64,000 bases of DNA. Source: Tahibacter sp042701255 (lineage in GTDB: Bacteria; Pseudomonadota; Gammaproteobacteria; Xanthomonadales; Rhodanobacteraceae). This document shows, in pieces, positions 18,796 through 27,751 of the stretch. The position numbers and the translations under genes are program-made. The stretch's first letter is position 1, and every line of letters starts with the position of its first letter. The DNA lies in NCBI RefSeq assembly GCF_042701255.1, contig NZ_CP170554.1, positions 4,092,001-4,156,000 of the forward strand, written 5' to 3'. The notes below the pieces were generated by a model. It saw only the letters and a list, made by a program, of their open reading frames with translations. It made no database searches and was not told where the DNA came from.

Positions 18796-18953
18796 GGGCT
18801 GCGGCTGAAACCCCATCCCCACCCATGCCCTCCCCTTGAAGGGGAGGGTTTTTAGCGCTGTGGCCCTGCTTTCAAAGTCATCCCCGCCGAGACTTACAAG
18901 CCCTCCCCTTCAAGGGGAGGGCATGGGTGGGGGATGGGGTTCGCCGCAGCCCA
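18796..18953. repeat. Paired inverted repeat with nested palindromes (REP/BIME-like)
   Basis: Two 53-bp arms, 18796-18848 and 18901-18953, are near-exact reverse complements around a 52-nt centre. Each arm contains a 21-bp palindrome, CCCTCCCCTT(G/C)AAGGGGAGGG, plus a CCCATCCCC/ACCCATG segment. This layout resembles REP pairs (BIMEs). It sits between the convergent DUF1244 and serS genes, the expected place for such elements. Confidence 0.82.
18828..18853 (+). terminator. Rho-independent terminator of DUF1244 gene
   Basis: The palindrome CCCTCCCCTT/AAGGGGAGGG (18828-18848) is followed by five T residues on the plus strand (18849-18853), the form of an intrinsic terminator. The other arm of the repeat has no T-run toward serS, so it appears one-sided. 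Confidence 0.6.
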
Positions 18954-18981
18954 GACAGGTACAGGTTTCCCGCCACCAGCG

Positions 18982-20259
18982 TCAGGAAATCGCTTCCGCC
19001 CCGCCGAAGTACGGACGCAGCACGGCCGGAACGGCGATCGAACCGTCGGCCTGCTGGTAGTTCTCCATGACCGCGATCATGGCGCGGCCGACGGCTACGC
19101 CCGAGCCGTTCAAGGTGTGCACGAGTTCGGGCTTGCCGGTTTCCGGATTGCGCCAGCGCGCGAGCATGCGGCGTGCCTGGAAATCGCCGCAGTTGGAGCA
19201 CGACGAGATCTCGCGATAGGTGTTCTGCGACGGCAGCCAGACTTCCAGGTCGAAGGTCTTGGTCGCGGCGAAACCCATGTCGCCGGTGCACAGCAGCATG
19301 CGGCGATACGGCAGCTCCAGCGCTTCGAGCACCTTCTCGGCGCAGCGCGTCATGCGTTCGTGCTCGGCGTCGCTGTCGGCCGGCTTGGCGATGCTGACGA
19401 GTTCGACCTTCTCGAACTGATGCTGGCGGATCATGCCGCGCGTATCGCGGCCGTGCGAGCCGGCTTCGGCGCGGAAGCACATCGAATGCGCGGTATAGCG
19501 CTGCGGCAGCGAATCGGCTTCGACGATGCTGTCGCGCACGAGATTGGTCAGCGGCACTTCCGAGGTCGGAATCAGGTAGCGCTGCGTCTCGCCGACGGCC
19601 GTCGCGAACAGGTCTTCCTCGAACTTCGGTAGCTGGCCGGTACCCTGCATCGAATCCGCATTGACGATCAGCGGCACGTTGGTTTCGAGATAGCCGTGCT
19701 CGTTCGCGTGCAGGTCGAGCATGAACTGCGCCAGCGCGCGATGCAGCCGGGCCAGTTCGCCGCGCAGCACGGTGAAGCGTGCGCCGGACAATTTCGCACC
19801 GGCGTCGCCGTCGAGCCAGCCCTTGCGCGCGCCGAGATCGACGTGGTCGCGCACGGCGAAATCGAAGCTGCGCGGCGTGCCCCAGCGATGCTGCTCGACG
19901 TTGCCGCTTTCGTCGGCGCCGAACGGCACCGAGGCTTGCGGCAGATTCGGAATGCTCTGCGCGATCGCGGCGAGCTGGGTCTGCACCTCGGCCAGACGCG
20001 TCTCGTTGGCCTTGAGCGCATCGCCGATGCCGCCGACTTCAGCCATGAGGGCCGAAGCATCTTCGCCCTTGCCCTTGGCCATGCCGATCTGCTTGGACAG
20101 CGTGTTGCGCCGGTTCTGCAGGTCCTGGGTTTCGACCTGAGCGGCCTTGCGCTGCGCTTCCAGCGCCTCGATCGCGGCCTTGTCCAGCGCGTAGCCGCGC
20201 GTGGCCAGGCGTTCGGCCACGGCATCGAGCTGGCCGCGCAGCAGAGCTGGGTCTAGCAT
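18982..20259 (-). CDS. serS: Seryl-tRNA synthetase
   Basis: 425 residues, normal length. Class II synthetase that charges tRNA-Ser. It starts MLDPALLRGQLDAVAERLA, followed by the long antiparallel coiled-coil arm (about residues 30-100) that grips the tRNA variable loop. The catalytic core has TSEVPLTNL (motif region 2 vicinity), MCFRAEAGSHGRDTRGMIRQHQF and TLNGSGVAVGRAMIAVMEN (motif 3). Start ATG 20259 has AAGGA. It lies downstream of rarA/MFS genes on the same strand, as serS follows rarA in many gammaproteobacteria. Confidence 0.98.
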   Translation of the reverse strand: MLDPALLRGQLDAVAERLATRGYALDKAAIEALEAQRKAAQVETQDLQNRRNTLSKQIGMAKGKGEDASALMAEVGGIGDALKANETRLAEVQTQLAAIAQSIPNLPQASVPFGADESGNVEQHRWGTPRSFDFAVRDHVDLGARKGWLDGDAGAKLSGARFTVLRGELARLHRALAQFMLDLHANEHGYLETNVPLIVNADSMQGTGQLPKFEEDLFATAVGETQRYLIPTSEVPLTNLVRDSIVEADSLPQRYTAHSMCFRAEAGSHGRDTRGMIRQHQFEKVELVSIAKPADSDAEHERMTRCAEKVLEALELPYRRMLLCTGDMGFAATKTFDLEVWLPSQNTYREISSCSNCGDFQARRMLARWRNPETGKPELVHTLNGSGVAVGRAMIAVMENYQQADGSIAVPAVLRPYFGGAEAIS

Positions 20260-20355
20260 GGCAATCCTTGGGAATTCAACGAAGTCGGCGATTATCGCGG
20301 CGCTGCCGGGACTACGCAACGAAGCGCCGTGCGCAACGTACCGGCCCGCCTCGTC

Positions 20356-21552
20356 TCAGGTTTCGGCCGCGCCTTCGACGAATGCACCGCGCTGCGCACC
20401 AACCCAGAACGCGAGCAGCAGCGCCGCGCACAGGGCGCAGGCCGAGCCGAACGCGAACGCAGCGAGCGGCGTCACGTCCGACCAGAGCCAGCCGAACAGC
20501 AGCGAGGCCGGCAGCAGCAGCACGCCGGTCACGAGGTTGTACCAGCCGAACGCGGTGCCGGCCTGATCGCCCGGTACGAGATCGGCGACCAGCGCCTTCT
20601 CGGCACCTTCGGTCGCGGCCAGGAACAGGCCATAGCCGGCGAACATGGGCCAGAGCAGCCAGGGCTGCGCCGGCAACAGGCCGAACGCGAGATAGAACAC
20701 CGCGTAGACCGCCCAGCCGACGATGATGAGCCGGCGCCGGTCGATGCGATCCGACAGTGCCGACAGCGGCGGCCCGGCCAGCGCGGCGACGCCGCAGACC
20801 AGCGCCCAGATCAGCGGCACCTGCGCTTCGCCGAGACCGAGTTCGCGCGCACGCAGCAGCAGGAACATGTTGGACGAGTTGCCCAGGGTGAACAGTGCGA
20901 GCACGAGCAGATAGCGGCGCAGCGCGCGCGGCTGATCCGACAGGTCCCAGCGGAACGGCTTGGCCTTGAGCGTCGCGCGTTCGGGCTCGTGGATGAACAG
21001 GGTCAGCACGACGACGAGCAGCGCCGGCACGATGGCCCAGAAGAACACTTCGCGCAGGCTGAAACCCAGACCGAGCAGACCGGCCGCGATCAGCGGACCG
21101 ATCACGGCGCCGAGGTTGTCCATCGCGCGGTGCAGACCGAACGCGAGACCGCGCTGGTTCGGCGCGACGCTCAAGGTCAGCAGTGCATCGCGCGGCGCCG
21201 CGCGCAGCCCCTTGCCGACGCGGTCGCCGAAACGGCAGGCCAGCACGCCGAGCCAGCTCGTGCTCAACGCGATCAGCGGACGCACGAGCCCCGACAGCGC
21301 ATAGCCGGCGATGACCCAGCCGCGCATGCGGCGCAGGCGGTCGGCGAGCACGCCGGCGAACAGCTTGAGCACGCTGCCCAGGGCTTCGGCCAGACCTTCG
21401 ATCAGGCCCAGCGCCTTGGGCCCGGCCATCAGCACGCTGGCCAGATACAGCGGCACCAGCGGGTAGATCATGTCGCTGGCCGAGTCGTTGACGAGGCTGA
21501 CGAGACCGAGCAGCCAGATCGTGCGCGGCAGGGACAACGCGTCGCGGATCAT
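20356..21552 (-). CDS. MFS transporter
   Basis: 398 residues with about 12 membrane helices. It shows the SLVNDSASDMIYPLVPLYL first helix, a cytoplasmic GVLADRLRRMRG loop (MFS motif A-like) and an internal duplicate LSDRIDRRRL. This resembles the branch of the major facilitator superfamily that includes small-molecule exporters. The substrate is unknown. Its ATG overlaps the rarA stop by 4 nt (21549-21552), so it is translated with rarA, although there is no obvious functional link. Confidence 0.9.
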   Translation of the reverse strand: MIRDALSLPRTIWLLGLVSLVNDSASDMIYPLVPLYLASVLMAGPKALGLIEGLAEALGSVLKLFAGVLADRLRRMRGWVIAGYALSGLVRPLIALSTSWLGVLACRFGDRVGKGLRAAPRDALLTLSVAPNQRGLAFGLHRAMDNLGAVIGPLIAAGLLGLGFSLREVFFWAIVPALLVVVLTLFIHEPERATLKAKPFRWDLSDQPRALRRYLLVLALFTLGNSSNMFLLLRARELGLGEAQVPLIWALVCGVAALAGPPLSALSDRIDRRRLIIVGWAVYAVFYLAFGLLPAQPWLLWPMFAGYGLFLAATEGAEKALVADLVPGDQAGTAFGWYNLVTGVLLLPASLLFGWLWSDVTPLAAFAFGSACALCAALLLAFWVGAQRGAFVEGAAET

Positions 21553-22913
21553 TCGTCCTCTCCTGCCGGCGGCCGCTGCGCCAGCGCTGCGGTGCGCGCC
21601 GCACGCAGCTCGCGCAGCTTTTCGCCGATGCGCGCTTCGAGGCCGCGTTCGGTCGGCTGATAGAACTCACGCCCGACCAGCGAATCGGGCAGGCATTGCT
21701 GATCCAGCGCAATGCCGCCTTCGACGTCGTGGTCGTACCGATAGCCCTTGCCGTAGCCGAGATTCTTCATCAATTTGGTCGGCGCATTGCGTATGGCCAT
21801 GGGCACATCGAGAGTGCCGCTCGCGCGGATCTCGCCGCGCACGGCGTTGAATGCGCCATAGACCGCATTGCTCTTGGCCGCAATGGCCATGTAGACGACG
21901 AGCTGCGCGAGCGCGAGCTCGCCTTCGGGGCTGCCGAGGCGGTCGTAGGTTTCCCAGGCCTCGATGGCCATGCCGATCGCGCGCGAATCGGCGAGGCCCA
22001 CGTCCTCGACCGCCATGCGCGTGAGCCGGCGCGCGAGGTAGGCCGGATCGCAGCCGCCGTCGAGCATGCGCGTGAACCAGTACAGCGCCGCGTCGGGATC
22101 GGACGAGCGCACGGATTTGTGCAGCGCCGAGATCTGGTCGTAGAACTGCTCGCCGCCCTTGTCGAAGCGGCGCGTGCGGTCGGCCAGCACCTGGGTCAGG
22201 GTGACCTCGTCGATGACGTCGTTCTCGGCGAGTTCGGCGGCGATTTCCAGCAGGGTCAGTGCACGCCGCACGTCGCCGTCGGCGGCCTGCGCGATCAGAC
22301 TCAGCGACGCTTCGTCGATCTGCAGCTTCAGCGCGCCCAGGCCGCGCTCGCTGTCGTTCAAGGCACGCCGCAACGCCGCGACGATGTCGGCCGCGGCGAC
22401 GGCTTCGAGCACGTGCACGCGGCAGCGCGACAGCAGTGCGGAGTTGAGCTCGAACGAGGGATTCTCGGTCGTCGCGCCGACGAAGATGATGACGCCCTTC
22501 TCGATGTGCGGCAGGAACGCGTCCTGCTGCGCCTTGTTGAAGCGGTGCACCTCGTCGACGAACAGCACCGTGCGCACGCCGCGCGCGAAATTGGCCGCCG
22601 CCTCGTCGAGCGCGACACGCACGTCGGCCAGGCCCGACAGCACCGCGGAGATCGCGCGGAACTGTGCATCCGCGTAGCGCGCGAGCAACAGCGCCAAGGT
22701 CGTCTTGCCGCAGCCGGGCGGGCCCCAGAGGATCATCGAATGCACGTGGCCGGACTCGACCGCGCGACGCAGCGGTTTGCCGGCGGCGAGCAGGCGGGTC
22801 TGGCCGACGATCTCGCCGAGCTCGCGCGGACGCATGCGCTCGGCCAGCGGCTTCAGGGCTTCGGGTTCGGCGAACAGGCTGGGGCCGGCGGAAACGGGGG
22901 ACTTGCGGGGCAT
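21549..22913 (-). CDS. rarA: Replication-associated recombination protein A (AAA+ ATPase)
   Basis: 454 residues, about the length of E. coli RarA (447). An N-terminal basic segment MPRKSPV precedes the AAA+ domain with Walker A WGPPGCGKTT (near residue 64), Walker B FVDEVHRFNK (near 119) and sensor GATTENPSFELNSALLSR. The C-terminal tetramerisation region includes LDGGCDPAYLARRLTRMAVEDVGLAD. It acts at stalled replication forks and clamp-linked gaps. The start at 22913 is the first in-frame ATG consistent with the family; upstream sequence in this frame has no family match. It heads a unit with the MFS gene. Confidence 0.96.
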   Translation of the reverse strand: MPRKSPVSAGPSLFAEPEALKPLAERMRPRELGEIVGQTRLLAAGKPLRRAVESGHVHSMILWGPPGCGKTTLALLLARYADAQFRAISAVLSGLADVRVALDEAAANFARGVRTVLFVDEVHRFNKAQQDAFLPHIEKGVIIFVGATTENPSFELNSALLSRCRVHVLEAVAAADIVAALRRALNDSERGLGALKLQIDEASLSLIAQAADGDVRRALTLLEIAAELAENDVIDEVTLTQVLADRTRRFDKGGEQFYDQISALHKSVRSSDPDAALYWFTRMLDGGCDPAYLARRLTRMAVEDVGLADSRAIGMAIEAWETYDRLGSPEGELALAQLVVYMAIAAKSNAVYGAFNAVRGEIRASGTLDVPMAIRNAPTKLMKNLGYGKGYRYDHDVEGGIALDQQCLPDSLVGREFYQPTERGLEARIGEKLRELRAARTAALAQRPPAGEDE

Positions 22914-23027
22914 GCGGCTAGCATAGCGGCGCGCCGCCGATGCCGGCCAGCGCGGGGCATTCGTGAGTCGGCACGGCCCCATCGGCTCTGCTACCGTGGG
23001 CCATTGCCGTTCTGCGAGGAAATCGCC

Positions 23028-23606
23028 ATGCCCCGTCGCCTGTACCTGACCCTGTCGCTGCTCGCGGCAGCCCTGCCCGCGCCGGCCGCGCTGGTCTGCT
23101 TCGACGCGCAGGATCTCGCGGTACCGGCCACGTCCGAGGGCCTCTACGTCAATTTTTCGACCGGCGTTTCCGGCACCAGCGAAAGCGCCGTACCGGGTTT
23201 CGACTTCGATCCCTATGCCGCGGTCAGCAGTACGCCGTCGGACCAGCTGCGCTTCTACTGGGGCTCGTCGACGACCGGCAACGCCGGCGTCGCCAGCAGC
23301 GGCGACCGCTATGCGCTGCTGTCCGCCGGCTCTGTAGTGGGGCCGGCCAGTCTTTTCACGCGTGCGGGTTTCACCGGCGACACGTCCGCCTGGACCAGCG
23401 AAGCCACCACCGGCTATCTCGGCATGCGCTTCCGCAACGAAGCGACCAGCGCGATCAACTACGGCTGGGTGCAGCTGACGACGACGCCACCGCTGGGTTT
23501 TCCGATGACGATCCACGGCTGGTGCTACGACGACACCGGCGCCAGCGTCGCGATCGCGCCGGTATCAGTGGCCGATCCGATTTTCAGCAACGCCTTCGAA
23601 GGCTGA
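23028..23606 (+). CDS. Secreted protein with IFSNAFEG C-terminal tail
   Basis: 192 residues. A signal peptide (MPRRLYLTLSLLAAALPAPA) is followed by a beta-rich, Ser/Thr/Gly-rich body (GLYVNFSTGVSGTSESAVPG, then RFYWGSSTTGNAG and YLGMRFRN, INYGWVQL). This looks like an extracellular surface or PEP-type protein. The C-terminus VADPIFSNAFEG is a short acidic/Phe tail that I associate with Rhodanobacteraceae, possibly a sorting signal (family-level memory, not a computed match). A GAGGAAA site precedes the ATG. No enzymatic motif is seen. Confidence 0.8.
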   Translation: MPRRLYLTLSLLAAALPAPAALVCFDAQDLAVPATSEGLYVNFSTGVSGTSESAVPGFDFDPYAAVSSTPSDQLRFYWGSSTTGNAGVASSGDRYALLSAGSVVGPASLFTRAGFTGDTSAWTSEATTGYLGMRFRNEATSAINYGWVQLTTTPPLGFPMTIHGWCYDDTGASVAIAPVSVADPIFSNAFEG

Positions 23607-23610
23607 ATGC

Positions 23611-24288
23611 TCAGCCGCCGCCGCGGCGCACGACGCGGTGGTGGTAGATCGCATAGGCCAGACCGACGACGCCGGTCAGCAGCGCCGGGATCAGCAGCAC
23701 GCGTTCGGCCCATACGCCGAAGCCGGCTGCGCCGCAGACCGCGCCGAGGGTGAAGCCCGCGACGATCAGCAGATACAGATTGCGCCGCTGCGGATCATGG
23801 TCGTGGCCGCCGAGACGCTGGCCGAGCATGATGCCCAGATCGGTGAAGATGCCCGAGACGTGGGTCGTGCGCAGCACCGCGCCGCTGTAGGTGCTGGCCA
23901 TCGCGTTCTGCAGTCCGCAGGCGGCGGTCGCGACACAGATGCCGGCCGTGGAATGCGCGTGCAGCAGCGGGATCGCGAGCAACAGCAGCAGCGATTCCAG
24001 CATCAGCGCGACGCCGTAGCGCCGGCCCAGGCGCAGGGTGCTGTTGCGCACGATGGCGCCGCTGGCCGCGGCACCGGCGATGAAGCTCAACAGGAACAGC
24101 AGCAGATTCAGCGCGACGCGCCCCTGCCCCTGCGCGAGCGCCACGCCGAACAGCGTGGTCGTGCCGGTCAGATGCGTGATGGCCTGGTGTTCGAACGCGA
24201 GAAAGCCGACCGCATTGACCATGCCCGCGATCAGGGCCAGCGCGAACGCGCCCGTACCTACCCAGCGCGGCAGCGACGCGACGATCAT
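23611..24288 (-). CDS. DUF1275 (YoaK-like) membrane protein
   Basis: 225 residues with about six hydrophobic helices. It carries the DUF1275 features: FALALIAGMVNAVGFLAFEH, HLTGTTTLFGVALAQG, ACGLQNAMASTYSGAVLRTTHVSGIFTDLGIMLG. The family is of unknown function and inner-membrane. The start is ATG 24288, whose A is shared with the last base of the lolA stop (TGATG), so the two are translationally coupled. The coupling is unusual because DUF1275 and lolA have no known link. Confidence 0.88.
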   Translation of the reverse strand: MIVASLPRWVGTGAFALALIAGMVNAVGFLAFEHQAITHLTGTTTLFGVALAQGQGRVALNLLLFLLSFIAGAAASGAIVRNSTLRLGRRYGVALMLESLLLLLAIPLLHAHSTAGICVATAACGLQNAMASTYSGAVLRTTHVSGIFTDLGIMLGQRLGGHDHDPQRRNLYLLIVAGFTLGAVCGAAGFGVWAERVLLIPALLTGVVGLAYAIYHHRVVRRGGG

Positions 24289-24971
24289 CAGTCTTTGATC
24301 GGATGCACTTCCGCTTCGGGCTTGACCTCGCCGATCACGTCGACGCCGGGCGGCGGCGTGAAGCGGAAGCGGTCGGCCGGCAGCTCCGGATTGCGCTGCC
24401 AATGGGAATAGCGCGTCTCGGTGCGGTTGCCCAGCGTGTCCTTGAAGATCATGCGTGCGAACACGACGGCGCCGCCGCAGTCGGTCTTGCCGGCGTCGGC
24501 GCAGGCGAAGCCGAGATCGGCATAGTCGAATTCCGCTTCGGCGGCCTTGGATTTCAGGCGCAGCCATTTGAGGCCGTCGTGTTCGCCCTGCTCGCTCGCG
24601 GCGAAATCGCGGTCGATCTGGCTGACGTCGGTCAGCACGGTCAGCGGGCTGTGCGCTTCTTCGACGCCCTGGTTGCGCACGGTGACCTGCTCCAGGTCGG
24701 GATCGTAGATCCACACGTGCATGCCGTCGGCGACGACGAGCTGCTGATACGGCTTGACGACTTCCCAGCGCAGCTGACGGGGCGCCTGCACCGCCAGGGT
24801 GCCCGAGGTGGCCTTGCCGGGCTTGTCGTTCGCGTCGAACACGTTCTGTTCGAAATCGGCCGTGACCGAGCGCAGGCCCTTGGCGAACGTATCGAGACGG
24901 CTGCGCGCGGTATCGGCCGAGGCGGTCGAGGCCAGGCCGATCAGACAGAGAGCGAATACGGGTTTCAGCAT
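24288..24971 (-). CDS. lolA: Outer-membrane lipoprotein carrier protein
   Basis: 227 residues with a signal peptide (MLKPVFALCLIGLASTASA). LolA collects lipoproteins from LolCDE and carries them across the periplasm to LolB. The family pattern is clear: LRSVTADFEQNVFD, SGTLAVQAPRQLRWEVVKPYQ, VWIYDPDLEQVTV and FKDTLGNRTETRY. It is somewhat longer than E. coli LolA (203), with about 15 extra residues at the C-terminus (PPPGVDVIGEVKPEAEVHPI). It lies just downstream of ftsK, the usual gammaproteobacterial position. Confidence 0.95.
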   Translation of the reverse strand: MLKPVFALCLIGLASTASADTARSRLDTFAKGLRSVTADFEQNVFDANDKPGKATSGTLAVQAPRQLRWEVVKPYQQLVVADGMHVWIYDPDLEQVTVRNQGVEEAHSPLTVLTDVSQIDRDFAASEQGEHDGLKWLRLKSKAAEAEFDYADLGFACADAGKTDCGGAVVFARMIFKDTLGNRTETRYSHWQRNPELPADRFRFTPPPGVDVIGEVKPEAEVHPIKD

Positions 24972-25100
24972 GGGTTCCTCGATGGATGTTCGGGCCGGCT
25001 CACTGGACCGGCGGGACCGCGGCCGGTTCCCGCGCTGCGCAACGGTCGTTCAGCGCAGCGGCGGCCGGAGCGCGGAGCCCGGACAGGCGGCGCGCCTTCA

Positions 25101-27467
25101 CTACAGCTCCGGCGGCGGCGGCGCGAGCACGGTGCGGTTGCCGTTGTGCTCGGGCGGGCTGACCACGCCCTGCTGCTCCATGAGCTCGACGAGCCGCGCG
25201 GCGCGGTTGTAGCCGATCTTGAGGCGCCGCTGCACGCCGGAAATCGACGCGCGGCGCGACTCGGTGACGATGCGCACGGCCTGGTCGTAGAGCTCGTCGT
25301 AGTCGCTGTTGCCCTCGCTGATCTCCTCGGGCAGGCCGGTCTCGCCGATGACCTTGCCGTCGTTGGTCGTCTGCACTTCCTCGAGCACGCCGGCGATGTA
25401 TTCGGGCCGGCCCTGCGCGCGCAGCCACTCGACGACGCGATGCACTTCGTGGTCGTCGACGAAGGCGCCGTGGACGCGTTCCGGCGTGGCCGTGCCGGGC
25501 GGCAGGTAGAGCATGTCGCCGTGACCGAGCAGCGCCTCGGCGCCGGACTGGTCGAGAATCGTGCGCGAGTCGATCTTGCTCGACACCTGGAACGCGATGC
25601 GCGTCGGGATGTTGGCCTTGATCAGACCGGTGATGACGTCCACCGACGGGCGCTGCGTGGCGAGGATCAGATGCACGCCGGCCGCACGCGCCTTCTGCGC
25701 GAGACGGGCGATGAGTTCCTCCACTTTTTTCCCGACTATCATCATCATGTCGGCGAATTCGTCGATGATGATGACGATGTACGGCAGCGGCTGCAGCGGT
25801 TCGGCGCGACGTTCGGGCTGCGAGGCGTCGGGACGGAACAGCGGATCGAGCAGCGGCTGGCCGGCGTCCTCGGCTTCCTTGATCTTCTTGTTGAAGCCGG
25901 CCAGGTTGCGCACGCCGGTCGCGGCCATGAGCTTGTAGCGCCGCTCCATCTCGGCGACGCACCAGCGCAGCGCGTTGGCCGCCTCTTTCATGTCGGTGAC
26001 GACCGGCGCGAGCAGATGCGGAATGCCCTCGTAGACCGAGAGCTCGAGCATCTTGGGATCGATCATGATCATGCGCACGTCGCGCGGGCTGGCCTTGTAC
26101 AGAAGGCTCAGCACCATCGCGTTGACCGCGACCGACTTGCCCGAACCGGTGGTGCCGGCGACGAGCAGATGCGGCATCTTGGCCAGATCCGCCACGGCCG
26201 GCCGGCCGCCGATGTCCTTGCCCAGCGCCAGCGACAGCGGCGACTTCGACGCGTCGTATTTGTCCGAGCGCAGGATCTCCGACAGATAGACCATTTCGCG
26301 CTTGGTGTTGGGAATTTCCAGGCCGATGACGTTCTTGCCCGGAATCACGTCGACGACGCGCACGCTGACCACGGACAGGCCGCGCGCGATGTCCTTGTCG
26401 AGATTGCTGATCTGGCTGCCGCGCACGCCGGCCGCCGGCTCCATCTCGAAACGCGTGACCACCGGCCCCGGAAACACGCCGACGACCTGCGCGTCGATGC
26501 GGAAATCCTTGAGCTTGAGTTCGACCTGGCGCGACAGCACGGCCAGGGTTTCCTCGGAATAGCCGGCCGCCTGCGGCTTGGGCTCGTCGAGCAGCGACAG
26601 CGGCGGCAGCTCGCCGTCGACCGGCGCGCCGACGAACAGCGGAATCTGCTGCTCGCGCTCCGCGCGTTCACTCTTCTCGATCGCCGCGACCGCGGGTTTC
26701 TCGATGCGCACGGGCTCGCGCTTGGCCTGCTTGACCGTCTCGACCTTGCGCACTTCCTCGCGCTCGCTGCGTGCGGCGCGCGCGACGCGCGCATCGTCGG
26801 CCTGACGCATGCGTGCGAGCAGCCAGGCACCGCCGGCCAGGATGCCGCGGCCTATCGTGTCCATGAGCTTGAACCAGGACAGGCCGGTCGCGAGCGTCAC
26901 CGCGACGAGGAACACGGCAAGCAGGAACAGGGTCGCGCCGAGAAAGCCGAAGCCGTGCAGCAGGCCGCCGCCGACCATCTTGCCGAGAATGCCGCCGGCT
27001 TTTTCCGGCAGCTGGCTCGGTCCGGTGAAATGCAGATGGGCCAGACCGCTGCCGCTCAGGAAGAACGCGACGAAGCCGGTCAGGCGCAGCGAGGGTTCCA
27101 GCGCCGAGGTCGGCGCATCCGCGCGCGGACGCAGGATGGCCGCGCCGACGGCGAGCAGCAGCAGCGGAAATACGTAGGCCAGACCGCCGAAGAAATACAG
27201 CGAAAGATCGGCGATCCACGCGCCGACCGCGCCGCCGAAGTTGTGGATGCGTTCGGGCTCGCCAGCATGCGACCAGCCCGGGTCCTGCGGGCTGTAGCTC
27301 AGCAGGCAGGCCAGCAGATAGACGACGACCGGCAGCAGCAGCAGGAACGCGACTTCGCGCAGCCGCTTCTGCATCTGCGTCTGCCGCTGTTCCTGCCATT
27401 GCTTCTGCGCCTGCTTGGGCGAGGGCTCGGAACCGCTGGACGGATTGGCTCTGGAGTTGCGCGACAC
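25101..27467 (-). CDS. ftsK: DNA translocase FtsK
   Basis: 788 residues from GTG 27467. N-terminal membrane domain with about four helices (residues 35-55, 80-105, 120-140, 165-190), a short Lys/Glu/Arg-rich linker (225-280), then the RecA-like motor with Walker A AGTTGSGKS, Walker B IVIIIDEFADMMM and a C-terminal gamma winged-helix domain (RRASISGVQRRLKIGYNRAARLVELME). It pumps DNA at the division septum and activates XerCD. The linker is much shorter than in E. coli. A TTG at 27485 is also possible but has no ribosome site; GTG has GAGG 13 nt upstream. Confidence 0.97.
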   Translation of the reverse strand: MSRNSRANPSSGSEPSPKQAQKQWQEQRQTQMQKRLREVAFLLLLPVVVYLLACLLSYSPQDPGWSHAGEPERIHNFGGAVGAWIADLSLYFFGGLAYVFPLLLLAVGAAILRPRADAPTSALEPSLRLTGFVAFFLSGSGLAHLHFTGPSQLPEKAGGILGKMVGGGLLHGFGFLGATLFLLAVFLVAVTLATGLSWFKLMDTIGRGILAGGAWLLARMRQADDARVARAARSEREEVRKVETVKQAKREPVRIEKPAVAAIEKSERAEREQQIPLFVGAPVDGELPPLSLLDEPKPQAAGYSEETLAVLSRQVELKLKDFRIDAQVVGVFPGPVVTRFEMEPAAGVRGSQISNLDKDIARGLSVVSVRVVDVIPGKNVIGLEIPNTKREMVYLSEILRSDKYDASKSPLSLALGKDIGGRPAVADLAKMPHLLVAGTTGSGKSVAVNAMVLSLLYKASPRDVRMIMIDPKMLELSVYEGIPHLLAPVVTDMKEAANALRWCVAEMERRYKLMAATGVRNLAGFNKKIKEAEDAGQPLLDPLFRPDASQPERRAEPLQPLPYIVIIIDEFADMMMIVGKKVEELIARLAQKARAAGVHLILATQRPSVDVITGLIKANIPTRIAFQVSSKIDSRTILDQSGAEALLGHGDMLYLPPGTATPERVHGAFVDDHEVHRVVEWLRAQGRPEYIAGVLEEVQTTNDGKVIGETGLPEEISEGNSDYDELYDQAVRIVTESRRASISGVQRRLKIGYNRAARLVELMEQQGVVSPPEHNGNRTVLAPPPPEL

Positions 27468-27656
27468 CGCCGGACTATACCTCAAGAATCTGCTGCAAGA
27501 TGTTGTTCAGGCAAACGATTGTGCCGAGCGTCCGGGCATCGCCCCGGTTCGGCCGCCGGCATTGCACCATGGCCCGGGCGAGCACGCCAGCCGGCGCCCG
27601 CGCCGGAACCCGCTGCCCGGCCCGATGCGCGGATCCGCCACGGCGATGCCGGCCCC

Positions 27657-27690
27657 AGAAAACCGAATCCCCGCCGGAGCGGGGATTCGG
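27657..27690 (-). terminator. Rho-independent terminator of ald
   Basis: A perfect 12-bp stem (CCGAATCCCCGC at 27663-27674 with GCGGGGATTCGG at 27679-27690) and a 4-nt loop are followed on the minus strand by TTTTCTG. It lies 62 nt after the ald stop and before ftsK. Confidence 0.7.
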
Positions 27691-27751
27691 CCTTGCGACA
27701 GGACCGCCACGTCCGCGACATCCGGAGCGGCGGCCGCGCGATGGCGCGATC

